DNA of 64,000 bases from Darksidea phi (taxonomy: Eukaryota > Ascomycota > Dothideomycetes > Pleosporales > Lentitheciaceae). The notes under the pieces were generated by a model that saw only the letters and a program-made list of their open reading frames with translations, did not search any database and was not told the DNA's origin. Positions 34,092 to 43,221 of the stretch are shown here, in pieces (within the stretch, counting starts at the first letter, position 1; every line of letters starts with the position of its first letter). Position numbers and translations under genes: made by a program. Location: NCBI GenBank assembly GCA_030770425.1, contig JASJFT010000026.1:124001-188000 (forward strand), in the 5' to 3' direction.

Positions 34092-36215
34092 TCACTTGCC
34101 TTCCGCCCTCGAAACCAACGCTTCGTCCAATCCCACCGGATCCCAAACACTCTTGTCCTTCTTACTCTGCGCATACAAAACGTCGCCCTTGAAATATGTC
34201 ACCACACCACCCTTGCCAGTGGCGCTCGCCGTAATCCTAAATAGCGGAAAGCCGGTCTTCTCGTCCGCCTTCCTTAACGGAATAAGCAATAGGTTTTCTT
34301 CGGCACACCACCCCTCTACAATGTCCTTAAAGCTTGTCTCCTCTACCTCCTGTCGGGCCGACTTTGGCGGTTCCGTGTTGACAGACTTGGAGAAATTCGG
34401 AGTTTGGGGCGATGCGGCTTGGATGGGTTCGGCGGTGGGCAGAGTGAGGGTGTCCATATCTTGGCCTTCGAGGTCGAGAGCGGCGTTGACGAGTTTGTAT
34501 GCTTCTTCCCAGTCGCGCTCGTGGATAGGGATCTGCGCGATTTCCTTTGGGAAGACGGACGACTTCCACCATGCCAGCCAGTTGCTGACTTCGGCAAAAT
34601 CACAATTTTCGTAGGTGAGCCAGGAATGTAGGCAAGGGTAAAATTTGGAGGCGAAAAACTCAGCGTGTAGAAGTTCGGCGATGATGCGAGGGCCAAGCAC
34701 CTCGCACCAGCTAGTGACTGCCGTGATGGGTTCGAGCTTTTGGTCGGCGGGATCCATTTCGAAGTTGTCGCGGATGTGGGTGGCGAGACGGGGCAGGAGG
34801 TGTCTGACCAGTATTTGGTCTATTTCGCCCGGAAAGGCCTTCTTCCACAATTGGATGCCGGGTAGGACTCCCCGATGTATTGGCCAAGCATCGCAGACAG
34901 TACGCAGCTTCGCTTTGACCGTGGCAAAGATGTCTGTGTCATAAGGCAGCCATTGAAAGATCCATTGAGGCAGCGGTGATGAGCTCTTGTGCTTGATCGC
35001 TTTCCTTGGGTTCCATTGTTGTAGTGTCGCCGAGATCTTTCGCTTGATCTCTGTTATTGTGCGTCGGTAGATGAAAGCAGGTAGGACGGGCCTCCAGATC
35101 TCCAGGGCGTGGATGAAAGCCGCAGCTGACGGACCGTCTACGGCTAAATCAGAGATGATAGCCGAATGGAATTGCGTCCACCAAGCTAGCATCATTGACT
35201 GATAAGGGGTAGACCGTCGGGCAGATATTTCTCTGTCAACGGTCTTGCCGTAGATGGATGCAAGAGGGTTGTTTACACTACGACCCACCTCCGTAGACGG
35301 TTGCTGATATTCCGATGCTTGGGATGAACCGGGGTCAATAATAGAGCTGAGAACTTGCAAAGACTTCGCCAGCTCCTCAAGGGAATCGCGAGCAGGGTCC
35401 CAGCCTGCGAGTCGTTCAGTGAATGGTCTGTGTAGTACCGCGACAGCTTCACGGTAGAGCATCTTCGAAGGATATGCGGCTTGAAGTCCTTGTAGCCCTT
35501 CTATCAGCGCTGACCAATTCTTCTCCTCCCGCAAGTGTTCGAGGCGGGACCTGATATCCTGAATTTCCGCGGCCTCAGCGGTCAGGTGGGCCATCTCTGC
35601 GACGAGTCTCTCCATCTCCTCCTCGATGTTCTTCGCATCCATCTGAACAGCCTCTACCGACTCTGCAAAGGCAGCCATTTCGCGCTGGACGCGACTTGCA
35701 AGAGGAGTCTCGAAGGCTACCCCAGCCGCCGCTCGAAGAGTGATACTCGAGGTGGCCTTCGACTCTCCTGAACTCGCGTCGACGATAGATTGTAGAGTCG
35801 GAGGTATCTTCAGGCCGGCATCGCGGAAAGTTGCGAAGGCGGCTTTTTTGGGGCGTGGCGCTGCGGTGCCTGTGGAGGGTTGGGATGCTTTCTTCTTCCT
35901 ACGTCGGGCACGTTCTTCTTCACTTGGGTCTTCATATTTTTCACCGTTCGCTTCGGCTTTCCTTTTCTCTTCGTTCACCTGCTGCTGTGACTTCTCTTTC
36001 ACCGCTCCAACACCGGCTTTCGTGTTACGGAGCACCACTTCTATCGGAGCAGCAATGCCATCACCACGCGCACCCAAGCCTTGACCCGGTTGGTGTCCCA
36101 TCTTCTTCATCATACGCTCCGCGAAGGAACCATACGTTGCATTGTCGCTTTTTGGCTTCTTCCTGCTGGCTTCCTGCCTGAACGACGGGCGTTTGCGCTT
36201 CGTTTCTTCTTCCAT
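34092..36215 (-). CDS. NTR1: G-patch spliceosome-disassembly factor Ntr1/Spp382 (TFIP11)
   Basis: A single exon of 707 residues. A G-patch lies at residues about 27-72 (FAERMMKKMGHQPGQGLGAR, PIEVVLRNTKAGVG), followed by a basic linker with a possible NLS (ERARRRKKKA). Residues about 330-600 form the GCFC/TFP11 domain of this family (YQSMMLAWWTQFHSAII, LEIWRPVLPAFIYRRT, QWLPYDTDIFATVKAKLR, WLTYENCDFAEVSNWLAWWK). Family knowledge: with Ntr2 it activates the helicase Prp43 through the G-patch to release intron-lariat spliceosomes. Compared with animal TFIP11 the N-terminal region is short. The many introns in the neighbouring genes depend on this machinery. Divergent from the gene at 36514 with 298 bp between starts. 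Confidence 0.9.
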   Translation of the reverse strand: MEEETKRKRPSFRQEASRKKPKSDNATYGSFAERMMKKMGHQPGQGLGARGDGIAAPIEVVLRNTKAGVGAVKEKSQQQVNEEKRKAEANGEKYEDPSEEERARRRKKKASQPSTGTAAPRPKKAAFATFRDAGLKIPPTLQSIVDASSGESKATSSITLRAAAGVAFETPLASRVQREMAAFAESVEAVQMDAKNIEEEMERLVAEMAHLTAEAAEIQDIRSRLEHLREEKNWSALIEGLQGLQAAYPSKMLYREAVAVLHRPFTERLAGWDPARDSLEELAKSLQVLSSIIDPGSSQASEYQQPSTEVGRSVNNPLASIYGKTVDREISARRSTPYQSMMLAWWTQFHSAIISDLAVDGPSAAAFIHALEIWRPVLPAFIYRRTITEIKRKISATLQQWNPRKAIKHKSSSPLPQWIFQWLPYDTDIFATVKAKLRTVCDAWPIHRGVLPGIQLWKKAFPGEIDQILVRHLLPRLATHIRDNFEMDPADQKLEPITAVTSWCEVLGPRIIAELLHAEFFASKFYPCLHSWLTYENCDFAEVSNWLAWWKSSVFPKEIAQIPIHERDWEEAYKLVNAALDLEGQDMDTLTLPTAEPIQAASPQTPNFSKSVNTEPPKSARQEVEETSFKDIVEGWCAEENLLLIPLRKADEKTGFPLFRITASATGKGGVVTYFKGDVLYAQSKKDKSVWDPVGLDEALVSRAEGK

Positions 36216-36513
36216 TTTGAAATAGCTGTTCGAGGATTGGTGGTAGGTTTGGAGGGCGGGTGCGCGATGACTTGGGGCTTTCGGTCTTGTTAGGTCGTAG
36301 TAAGTGAATCGTTGATATATTTTCTAGGCAGAGAATCCGCCAAGCTTACGAGTGGTGATGACTTGGACCAGGATACCCCGGCCAATGAGGCATGCTCTTC
36401 TTGGGGGCTCCCGCCCATCTTTCGATTCACCATCAACAAACGAATTATCATCCCCTACACGGCAAACAGCACTGTTTCACACTGCCGGCGGGCTCCTGCC
36501 AACTCCAACCGCC

Positions 36514-39500
36514 ATGGCTACGTCGCCCACCGCAACGGCGCATCCGATCCCGCTCCAGTCCCCTGAGTGCACGCCTATCGATCTCCGCCATCCAACACCT
36601 GATCTGCAGTCGCTCCAAGGGGCGTACGTAGGCAATATTGAACGCTTGGAGGAGCACGCTGAGAGAATGAGCGAAAAGGGGTCAGACCTCGGCGAGGAAA
36701 TCCGCAAACTGCACGAAGAACAAAAACTGTCCGACAGCCGCCGTTCGTCGCTCCTATCCGGGCCGCCCGCTGAAGAGCCCACACGCCCGTTCAGCACACG
36801 AAGTCGCGGATGCTCAACTAGCTCCTATGCCAACTCAATTGTCGATGTCAATGGCGCGGCAAGATGGGGCGGATACTCTCCCAACGCCTACATAACCTCC
36901 CCAGCCGGCTCCCTCAGGTCCGGTTCAGGCTCGCAGTCCCTACCCGCAAGCCAGCGACAACGCTCCAGTTCGAAAGCCTCGCGACTCGGACAGATTGTGC
37001 ATGCAGAGGAAGAAGAGGAGGACACACAGCGCGCATCGGAGCCGACATCACATCCAAGGGAGCATTCCCCGCCTCCTACCGAGCGTAAGGTATCCTCGTT
37101 CACGCGAGAGTACGACCAGATTGCCCAAGACATACACAACGAGCTACGCAATAGTGTCGCATTTGCTGAGCAATACGATGCGCAAGGACACCTTCCTTTT
37201 GACAACCACGCATACGCAGATTTTCCCGACCGACCACCCACCGCAGCGTCAACCGATACGACCCATAAGCTACGCACCCTATGGCACGACTTTGATGGCG
37301 TACACTGTCCGGACACTGTACCCGAAGAGGAACCTACAGCTTCCCATGACAGCGGTAGCCGTCAGTCATCTATGATGAAGCCTGTTCCAGACCTTCCACC
37401 GCATGGCGCACCGCCCCCTGATGATGGTATGGTCTTCTATCCGGCACCCGTACCGAAGATGCTCAACCTTCCCAAGCGGCTGTCTCAGATGCCAGCTGCG
37501 AACGTCCAGGCACGGCGACGCACCCAACTCCTCGAATCAATGCAGGCCGAGAACAGAAAGTCTGCACCCTGGCTGTCCGAAGTGGAGACAGGCGTGTCGA
37601 ACTCGAAGAGGCAGTCCATACCCATGGCATCCGATCCAAGCGGACAGTCTCCAAAAGCGAAAAGGAAGAGTAGAATGAGCCTGGCAAACCTACCTCCTCA
37701 GCTACGGGCAAGTGCGTACTTTGATCAAACCCCGCCAGCACAGGAATTTGAAGTCAAGGGCGAATCGGCCGAGGACACACTCAATAACATCCTAGAGGCG
37801 TCGGCACACGCTCCCGTCTCCGCTTTCACTGACCATCCATTTGCTGGGCATGTTGGGGACGAAGTATACGGCCGAGAACGCAAGGCGCACAAGCGGAATA
37901 AGTCGCAAGCGAATGAACTGGAGAAGACGGATAACAGGAAGAGCAGAAGCTCGCTCAATCTTCTAGACACACGACGGAATTCTAGTGGCGACCCCTTGAA
38001 CAAGCTTAAGAAGCGCAACAGCTCTGCAGATTTGAACATGCTTACGGTTCGTGCAACTGAAAATCGGATGAGCCTAGGCCAAGAGCTTGACCACCAGGAA
38101 ACCGATGCCAGGGGGCCTGGTCCTGGTGATGACGATACTCCTAGACGACAATCGTTTGTTGATGAACACCACGAGCATGCAGAAGGAAACGAAGAAGACG
38201 AGGAGGAACCGGAGGAGGAACAGTACTTCGGTGCGCCTACGACTCTACTTGCAGAACTTCAGATGCGCAAACAGCAGCAAAAAACCCGCAATTTGACGGC
38301 TGCTACAGCATTTCCAAACGGCATGCATGCGACATTATTAGAGCTTGATGCTGTAGCAGAAATCGAGAAGAAGAAGCGCAAAGGCCAGAAAGTGAACCTT
38401 GCATGGGAAGCCCCACAGCCTGCAGCGGAAGACGATGACTCTGATGACGATGTCCCACTGGGCGTTCTCTTTCCCGGTCGCGACGGTTTGATTAACAAAA
38501 GAGTTGGTGCTGCGCAGCACAACTCGGACTGGGACCGCCCATTGGGCTTAATGGCGCAACGTGAGTTGGAGGACAATGAGCCACTTAGTCGACGGCGCAA
38601 CCGGCTCCAGGGTAATAGAGCAACGAGCGATTTTAGTCCTTTCAAGCGACAAACACAGCTTGTGGAGAGTCAAAGTCAGCAGCATCTTGCTGTTCCAACC
38701 TCGACAACGCCCCAACCCGAGTCAGAAGAAGATGAAGGAGAGACGCTTGCCCAGCGTATGCGACGCATGAAGGATCGACAAGCTCTGGACGATGCCATCG
38801 GTGTAGATGTTCGGAAAAGTACTGTCAGTGGTGACTTTGCTGCCGAACTGAAGAGCCAATTCGGCGTGCCCGATGAAGAAGAGAAGCCCAAGCCCATTGC
38901 ATCTCCCGCGAATGGGGAAGGTGAGGAAGAGACTCTTGGCCAACGTCGTGCTCGCCTTCAAGCCGAAATGCTTGCAAAAGGAGATGATAACACCCGAGGC
39001 AGCCGACCACCGCTTCGAAATTCAATGAGTATGGCAGACCTCCTAGGGGCTAACCCCGTAAATCCAAACAACTCAGCTCGCAAAGTATCCGATGAGCAAC
39101 TCCTCTCCGCCCTACCTCAAGGTAGTCTCCTGCGTCAGAATGCAGAGAAACAGGAACGTCGCAGAGCCTCCAGGATGGAAATGAATAATCGCCTATCAAG
39201 CTACGACAACCTCAACCAACCACTCCTAGGCGGCAACATTGGCAAAACATCAGAGGATCAGCCCATCGCCGCCAAAATACAAGCATACAAAGACAAGCTG
39301 TCTGGTGTTTCGACGCCTATGACTGCTCCAACTACCACACCGTCCATGATGTTCAATGGGCAGATGATGCCGGGATTGATGGCTGCCGGATCGACTGTGA
39401 ATCTGCTCGGCCAGCGAGAGAGCCATTTCCCGCAACCTAGCATGCCTATGATGGGTATGAATAACATGGGTATGGCAACGCCTAGTGGCTATGGTGGTAT

Positions 39501-39822
39501 GAATATGATGGCACCGCAGATGATGAACCCGCAGATGATGTCCATGAATATGAATATGATGGGGACGCCTATTGCGGGGATGCAGGGGATAGCGTATCCA
39601 CCGGCGGGTGGAATGGGGGCGATGGGCAACATGGGTGGTATGGGTGGTATGAACGGCATGAGCAGCATGGCTGGCATGCGCCAGTCCTCGATGAATTTGC
39701 CCGGCTCAATGCAGATGGGTGGTATAAGCGGTATGGGAGGAGGAGTGATGATGATGGAGCCACCCATGGATCCGAGACAGAGAAGTGCTATCGACCAGTG
39801 GAGGCAGGGCGTTGGCTCTTAG
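36514..39822 (+). CDS. large disordered protein with Met/Gly-rich C-terminus, function unknown
   Basis: The ATG at 36514 is in a near-perfect context (gccATGG); the frame is also open upstream to 36352. The product is 1102 residues, intronless. A short helix near the start (YVGNIERLEEHAERMSEKGS) looks conserved. The middle is Ser/Arg/Glu-rich. Near residues 640-830 there are DDDVPLGVLFPGRD, PLGLMAQRELEDNEPLSRRR and two copies of an ETLxQR motif with basic residues after it (ETLAQRMRRMKDRQ and ETLGQRRARLQAEM). The last 170 residues are extremely rich in Met, Gly and Asn (for example MMNPQMMSMNMNMMG) and end DPRQRSAIDQWRQGVGS. I do not recognise the family. Confidence 0.78.
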   Translation: MATSPTATAHPIPLQSPECTPIDLRHPTPDLQSLQGAYVGNIERLEEHAERMSEKGSDLGEEIRKLHEEQKLSDSRRSSLLSGPPAEEPTRPFSTRSRGCSTSSYANSIVDVNGAARWGGYSPNAYITSPAGSLRSGSGSQSLPASQRQRSSSKASRLGQIVHAEEEEEDTQRASEPTSHPREHSPPPTERKVSSFTREYDQIAQDIHNELRNSVAFAEQYDAQGHLPFDNHAYADFPDRPPTAASTDTTHKLRTLWHDFDGVHCPDTVPEEEPTASHDSGSRQSSMMKPVPDLPPHGAPPPDDGMVFYPAPVPKMLNLPKRLSQMPAANVQARRRTQLLESMQAENRKSAPWLSEVETGVSNSKRQSIPMASDPSGQSPKAKRKSRMSLANLPPQLRASAYFDQTPPAQEFEVKGESAEDTLNNILEASAHAPVSAFTDHPFAGHVGDEVYGRERKAHKRNKSQANELEKTDNRKSRSSLNLLDTRRNSSGDPLNKLKKRNSSADLNMLTVRATENRMSLGQELDHQETDARGPGPGDDDTPRRQSFVDEHHEHAEGNEEDEEEPEEEQYFGAPTTLLAELQMRKQQQKTRNLTAATAFPNGMHATLLELDAVAEIEKKKRKGQKVNLAWEAPQPAAEDDDSDDDVPLGVLFPGRDGLINKRVGAAQHNSDWDRPLGLMAQRELEDNEPLSRRRNRLQGNRATSDFSPFKRQTQLVESQSQQHLAVPTSTTPQPESEEDEGETLAQRMRRMKDRQALDDAIGVDVRKSTVSGDFAAELKSQFGVPDEEEKPKPIASPANGEGEEETLGQRRARLQAEMLAKGDDNTRGSRPPLRNSMSMADLLGANPVNPNNSARKVSDEQLLSALPQGSLLRQNAEKQERRRASRMEMNNRLSSYDNLNQPLLGGNIGKTSEDQPIAAKIQAYKDKLSGVSTPMTAPTTTPSMMFNGQMMPGLMAAGSTVNLLGQRESHFPQPSMPMMGMNNMGMATPSGYGGMNMMAPQMMNPQMMSMNMNMMGTPIAGMQGIAYPPAGGMGAMGNMGGMGGMNGMSSMAGMRQSSMNLPGSMQMGGISGMGGGVMMMEPPMDPRQRSAIDQWRQGVGS

Positions 39823-40075
39823 GCTCGTCACTTTTGTGCAATGGCTAGTATCTTTCATTTCTGGTGTTTGGTTTCTGTAACTTTCCTTCTCGATCATGTG
39901 TTCCTAAAGTATTTGGCATCTGCATTTGGCATTCCGGTCGGTACAGCATCACATCACATCGCATAGCGCTTTGGTTTAGGTCATGGGCTGGACATTGGGT
40001 TTTGAAGGAAATGGATAGCCGGCTATCTGGATAATCGATTGCTGAACGATTAGACTTTTCAATTTCTTTTTAAGA

Positions 40076-40077
40076 TA
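40076..40077. other. left TA target-site duplication
   Basis: TA directly outside the left inverted repeat, matched by TA at 41928-41929 on the right. A duplicated TA is the signature of Tc1/mariner/pogo insertion. Confidence 0.85.
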
Positions 40078-40132
40078 ACGTGTTTACTAAACGAGCCGTC
40101 AATCTAAACGAGCCGTCAACCCCACCAACTTT
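40078..40132. repeat. left terminal inverted repeat with two 17-bp units
   Basis: Fifty-five bases, identical to the complement of 41873-41927. Within it CTAAACGAGCCGTCAAY occurs twice in direct tandem (start about 40087 and 40104). Repeated subterminal units are usual binding sites of the transposase's helix-turn-helix domains. Confidence 0.9.
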
Positions 40133-40199
40133 CTACACCTAAAAAGCCACGTAGTTCAACAACGCACTAGAAATCTATCGATATAATAGCTATTCTGAA

Positions 40200-41846
40200 T
40201 CAAGTAGTATCTACAGTAGGCTTCTTACACGTTCGTGAGTTATGCCCAGGTTCTCTGCAGCGCGTGCAGCGCGCTGAAGCCTGTCGGCTCACACCTGATT
40301 GCGCAGCAACTTGACGTCTTTCGTTCTCTTGCTGCTGCTTAGTAGCCTTTTGAACAATAATAGCCTCCCCCTCTGCCTTAGTTAGGACGCCCTGCTTCTG
40401 GATCCTCTTCTTTTTACGCTTTCTGCGCGTTGTGGCGGCCTCAATTGCCTTCTCTAGGCTCGCGATTCGTTCGCGCATGAACACAGCTTCATGAGCCATC
40501 ACCTCAGCGCCTTTCCTCAGCTGATCGATAGCTATAATGATAGAAGCAGGCGACGAACTCTTGTGCCTACGTACGCGCTCACGAATCAACGTTGATTGAG
40601 CCTCTACTTCGTGCGCGTTGCTTGGTGTTCTAGCCTCCCATACAGCCTCTGGTAGGGCTACTGGCGACGGCGTCCTTAGCTTGATATCGAGCTTCGAGAT
40701 CACTACCTCTGAATCGTGTGGAACTAGGCCAGCGCCTCGAAAGCTCGCGTAGATATTCTTCTCTGTAATAGCCTTATCATAGGCTGCGCGGAAGGCGGGT
40801 AGGAATTTAAGCTTCGTGATATGGTAGATATGATCGCGAATCAGGTTGTTGATCTGGTCCCTATACGCGCGCTTTAACGGCGAGAAACAGCCTATATCAA
40901 GCGGCTGTAGGAGGTGTGACGAATGAGCTGGCATACAGAGAGCGTAGATATTATTCTCCTTGTAGAGGTCCTGGAATTCGTTTGAGATATGACTACCATG
41001 GCTATTAAGAATTAGTAGCTGGCGCGCGCCTACTCTACGATCTGTCGTATGCCTGATAAAGTGCTTCAGCCAGGCAACTCCTAGATTATTATTCGTCTAG
41101 CCGTTCTTACTAATAGCGATAGCCCAATCGCCTGGTATATCGCTCTCGTACTAGGTAGAGAGGTGGTGCTTGCCAGCGAAGATGATGAAGGGCGGAATAG
41201 CCTACCCAGCAGCGTTGATTCCTTGTATTATAGTAACCCACTCGCGATTACCTGGCTGGATAGCTTTAGCCTGCCCGCGTCTCTCTGAACTAGTAACGAC
41301 TAGTCGCGGTGTTATCTTGCCCATTAGGAAGCCAGCTTCGTCGAAGTTGTAGATATCCTCATCACAGATACCCTGCTTAGCTCTAACGCGTGCTATACGC
41401 TTAAACCAGGGTTGAATAATATTAGGATCCTCGTAGAGAGCTCGCTGTCGATCGTAGGGTCGATTAAATCGTGTTTTAACGCTATCGGTTCGTTTGACGA
41501 AGTTTCTAGGCCAGTCTCTGCCTACCTGCTCAGCGCCGCGCGTAGTGAGCAGTCTATTCGCCATATCTCGCACAGCCTCTAGAGTAGGGGCAAATCCTCG
41601 CGAATCCAGGTCGAGTATATAGCTAACAATCACCTCCTCCTCTAGCTCAGAAAGCTTCCTTAGGTTGGGCTGGCAATCGCGTCGCGCAGTGATTCCGGCG
41701 CGTCGGTCGCGCAGCGTTGATCGGGGGACGTTGAACGTTGAGGCAGCGCGATTTTCGCTCTGAAACTGATTTCTATTGATAGCTGAGATGGCTAGGGAGA
41801 TATCTGCTTCGTTGCAGGGCAATCGAATAGTAGTTGGTTGAGCCAT
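40200..41846 (-). pseudogene. pogo/Fot-type transposase with three TAG stops and a changed catalytic residue
   Basis: The frame runs from ATG 41846 to a stop at 40200 (549 codons counting stops). The N-terminal part (SFNVP-type helix-turn-helix: ENRAASTFNVPRSTLRDRRA, then a CENP-B-like domain with GRDWPRNFVKR) binds DNA. The DDE catalytic domain has its first Asp in YNFDEAGF (41340-41342) and the third in LLQPLDIGCF (40896-40898). The second Asp, normally in LLILD-HGSH, reads Asn (LLILNSHGSH, codon 41004-41006). Stops TAG lie at 41202-41204, 41151-41153 and 41097-41099, all where family members have Trp. The C-terminus has a coiled coil and a CCHC zinc knuckle (CTRCREPGHNSRTC). The protein cannot be functional. 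Confidence 0.9.
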
Positions 41847-41872
41847 GAGAGTTGATAGGTAACGCGTCGCAA

Positions 41873-41927
41873 AAAGTTGGTGGGGTTGACGGCTCGTTTA
41901 GATTGACGGCTCGTTTAGTAAACACGT
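41873..41927. repeat. right terminal inverted repeat
   Basis: Exact inverted copy of 40078-40132, including both 17-bp tandem units. Sequence divergence between the two ends begins at the 56th base. Confidence 0.9.
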
Positions 41928-43221
41928 TAGGTGTTCTGCTACTGACGTTTAATGCACCTCTTTACCATCTTCAATTTTGACTTATTGCTTCTTCCCTGGC
42001 TTCTTGCCGACTCGTTTTGAATCCTTTTTCTACTTCTTGACTCTTTATAAGCAATCCTGACTATCTTTGACGTGTAGTCCGGCTTCCGACCATTGTACTT
42101 GTGGGCCGTCAAGCACTTCCCGAGCTTTAACTCTTGCTCTAGGTGGGTAACATCAAGTAAAATGTATAGACTTCGACTTGTTTGGGTAGCTTCAAAGCAC
42201 GATAGAGATTAAACTCCGGAAATGGAGTTAGAGGGCTGGAGTATCATATCCATGCACCTCGTGGGGTTGATCAATGATGATACGCTATGTCCGTGTGCAC
42301 TCAACCACTTCGACCGATACACAACTTACTTCAGCCCTGTCCCTGGACCGGACGCAGCACATCGATCCGAATTACCTCCATCACGTCTACGTCCTAAGCA
42401 AGGACCTCGCTGTCGGCGGTCTCCGAATAGACTCTCTCCACACACCTTGAACGCCCCTCTCCAACGCGCCATTAGCGCCATCTCAACATTCCACCACTCC
42501 GGCACCATCCCCGCCATACTCACTTGCACACTCCTTGAAGATACTGAGTTTCATAAATCGTTCTTCGCCAGTTCTCGAAAGCAGCTCCCATAAGCCAGTT
42601 CGTTTGCAAAAGCGTTGTTGGACGAGCACGGGATCCAATATGCTGCTGCGGCGAACGCTGGGCTTTTCTTATGGATCCACCAGCGCCCCCGCCCCCGAGA
42701 GGAAGACCGCGAGGGAGAATGGAAAAGAAAAGCAGCACAGAGCCGTGGAATGACGGCGGGGGAAGTATTCATGATTGGGGGCCGGGCGCAAGGTGCTGAG
42801 GAGGCAGGTTGTTACTGTTTCGTCTTAGTCGAATGGAGATTTTGGTTAGTGAAGGGGTGAGGAGGTTGCTGAGGGCTCTAAAAAAGAGTAAGCAGGTTTC
42901 AAACGGAGAATCAATGGATAAAAGTGGAACATTTGGTTCGGACCTTTACTATTTCCCGCCTAACCAATCTAGGGACTACATACTTGTAGTGGCTCACCAC
43001 AATGCAAAACCATGTAAACCCGAAGGCCCAATCTTTACACTCTAGGCCCTAAAATGCTAGATGCCTTATACTCTTACAAAGGAAACGAAAGACGTCCTTG
43101 GCCACACTCGAAGCGTTTTAAGAGAAAACACAGAATTAAGGCCGGAGCGACGGGAGGGGTGGCTCTCCGATAACGCCATGCGCCTCACATGCATGACAAA
43201 ATGCAATGTCTACCCAAATGA
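41928..43221. other. gap between transposon and YME1, holding a gene relic
   Basis: 41930-42230 is AT-rich with no recognised content. 42240-42900 is the aminotransferase relic described separately. 42900-43221 is the 3' flank of YME1. No intact gene is present. Confidence 0.6.
42240..42900 (+). pseudogene. relic of a PLP-dependent aminotransferase (ACC synthase-like)
   Basis: Successive frames give, in the correct family order: an HLVGLIND / YAMSV pair matching the usual LISDEIYALSV, then TQLTSALSLDRTQHIDP and VYVLSKDLAVGGLR with the Schiff-base Lys (codon 42400-42402), NAPLQRAISAISTFHHSG, LLEDTEFHKSFFASSRK, ALLDEHGIQYAAAANAG with FLWI, and finally EGVRRLLRALKKSK. At least three frame changes, a TGA at 42448-42450 and a TAA at 42591-42593 break it. 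The N-terminal half (substrate-binding arm and cofactor loop) is missing upstream. Family members make ACC or related amino acids and are often found in fungal secondary metabolism; this copy is dead. Confidence 0.75.

Larger units (their letters stand above)
40078..41927. mobile_element. pogo/Fot-type DNA transposon, complete but inactivated
   Basis: An 1850-bp element bounded by perfect 55-bp terminal inverted repeats (40078-40132 and 41873-41927), flanked by TA duplications. It carries one transposase frame on the minus strand, interrupted by three stops. The repeats begin ACGTGTTTACTAAACGAGCC. Because the ends are identical and the reading frame has no indels, insertion is likely recent; the lesions are all of RIP type. 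It sits between the 3' end of the Met-rich protein gene and a decayed aminotransferase. Confidence 0.93.
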
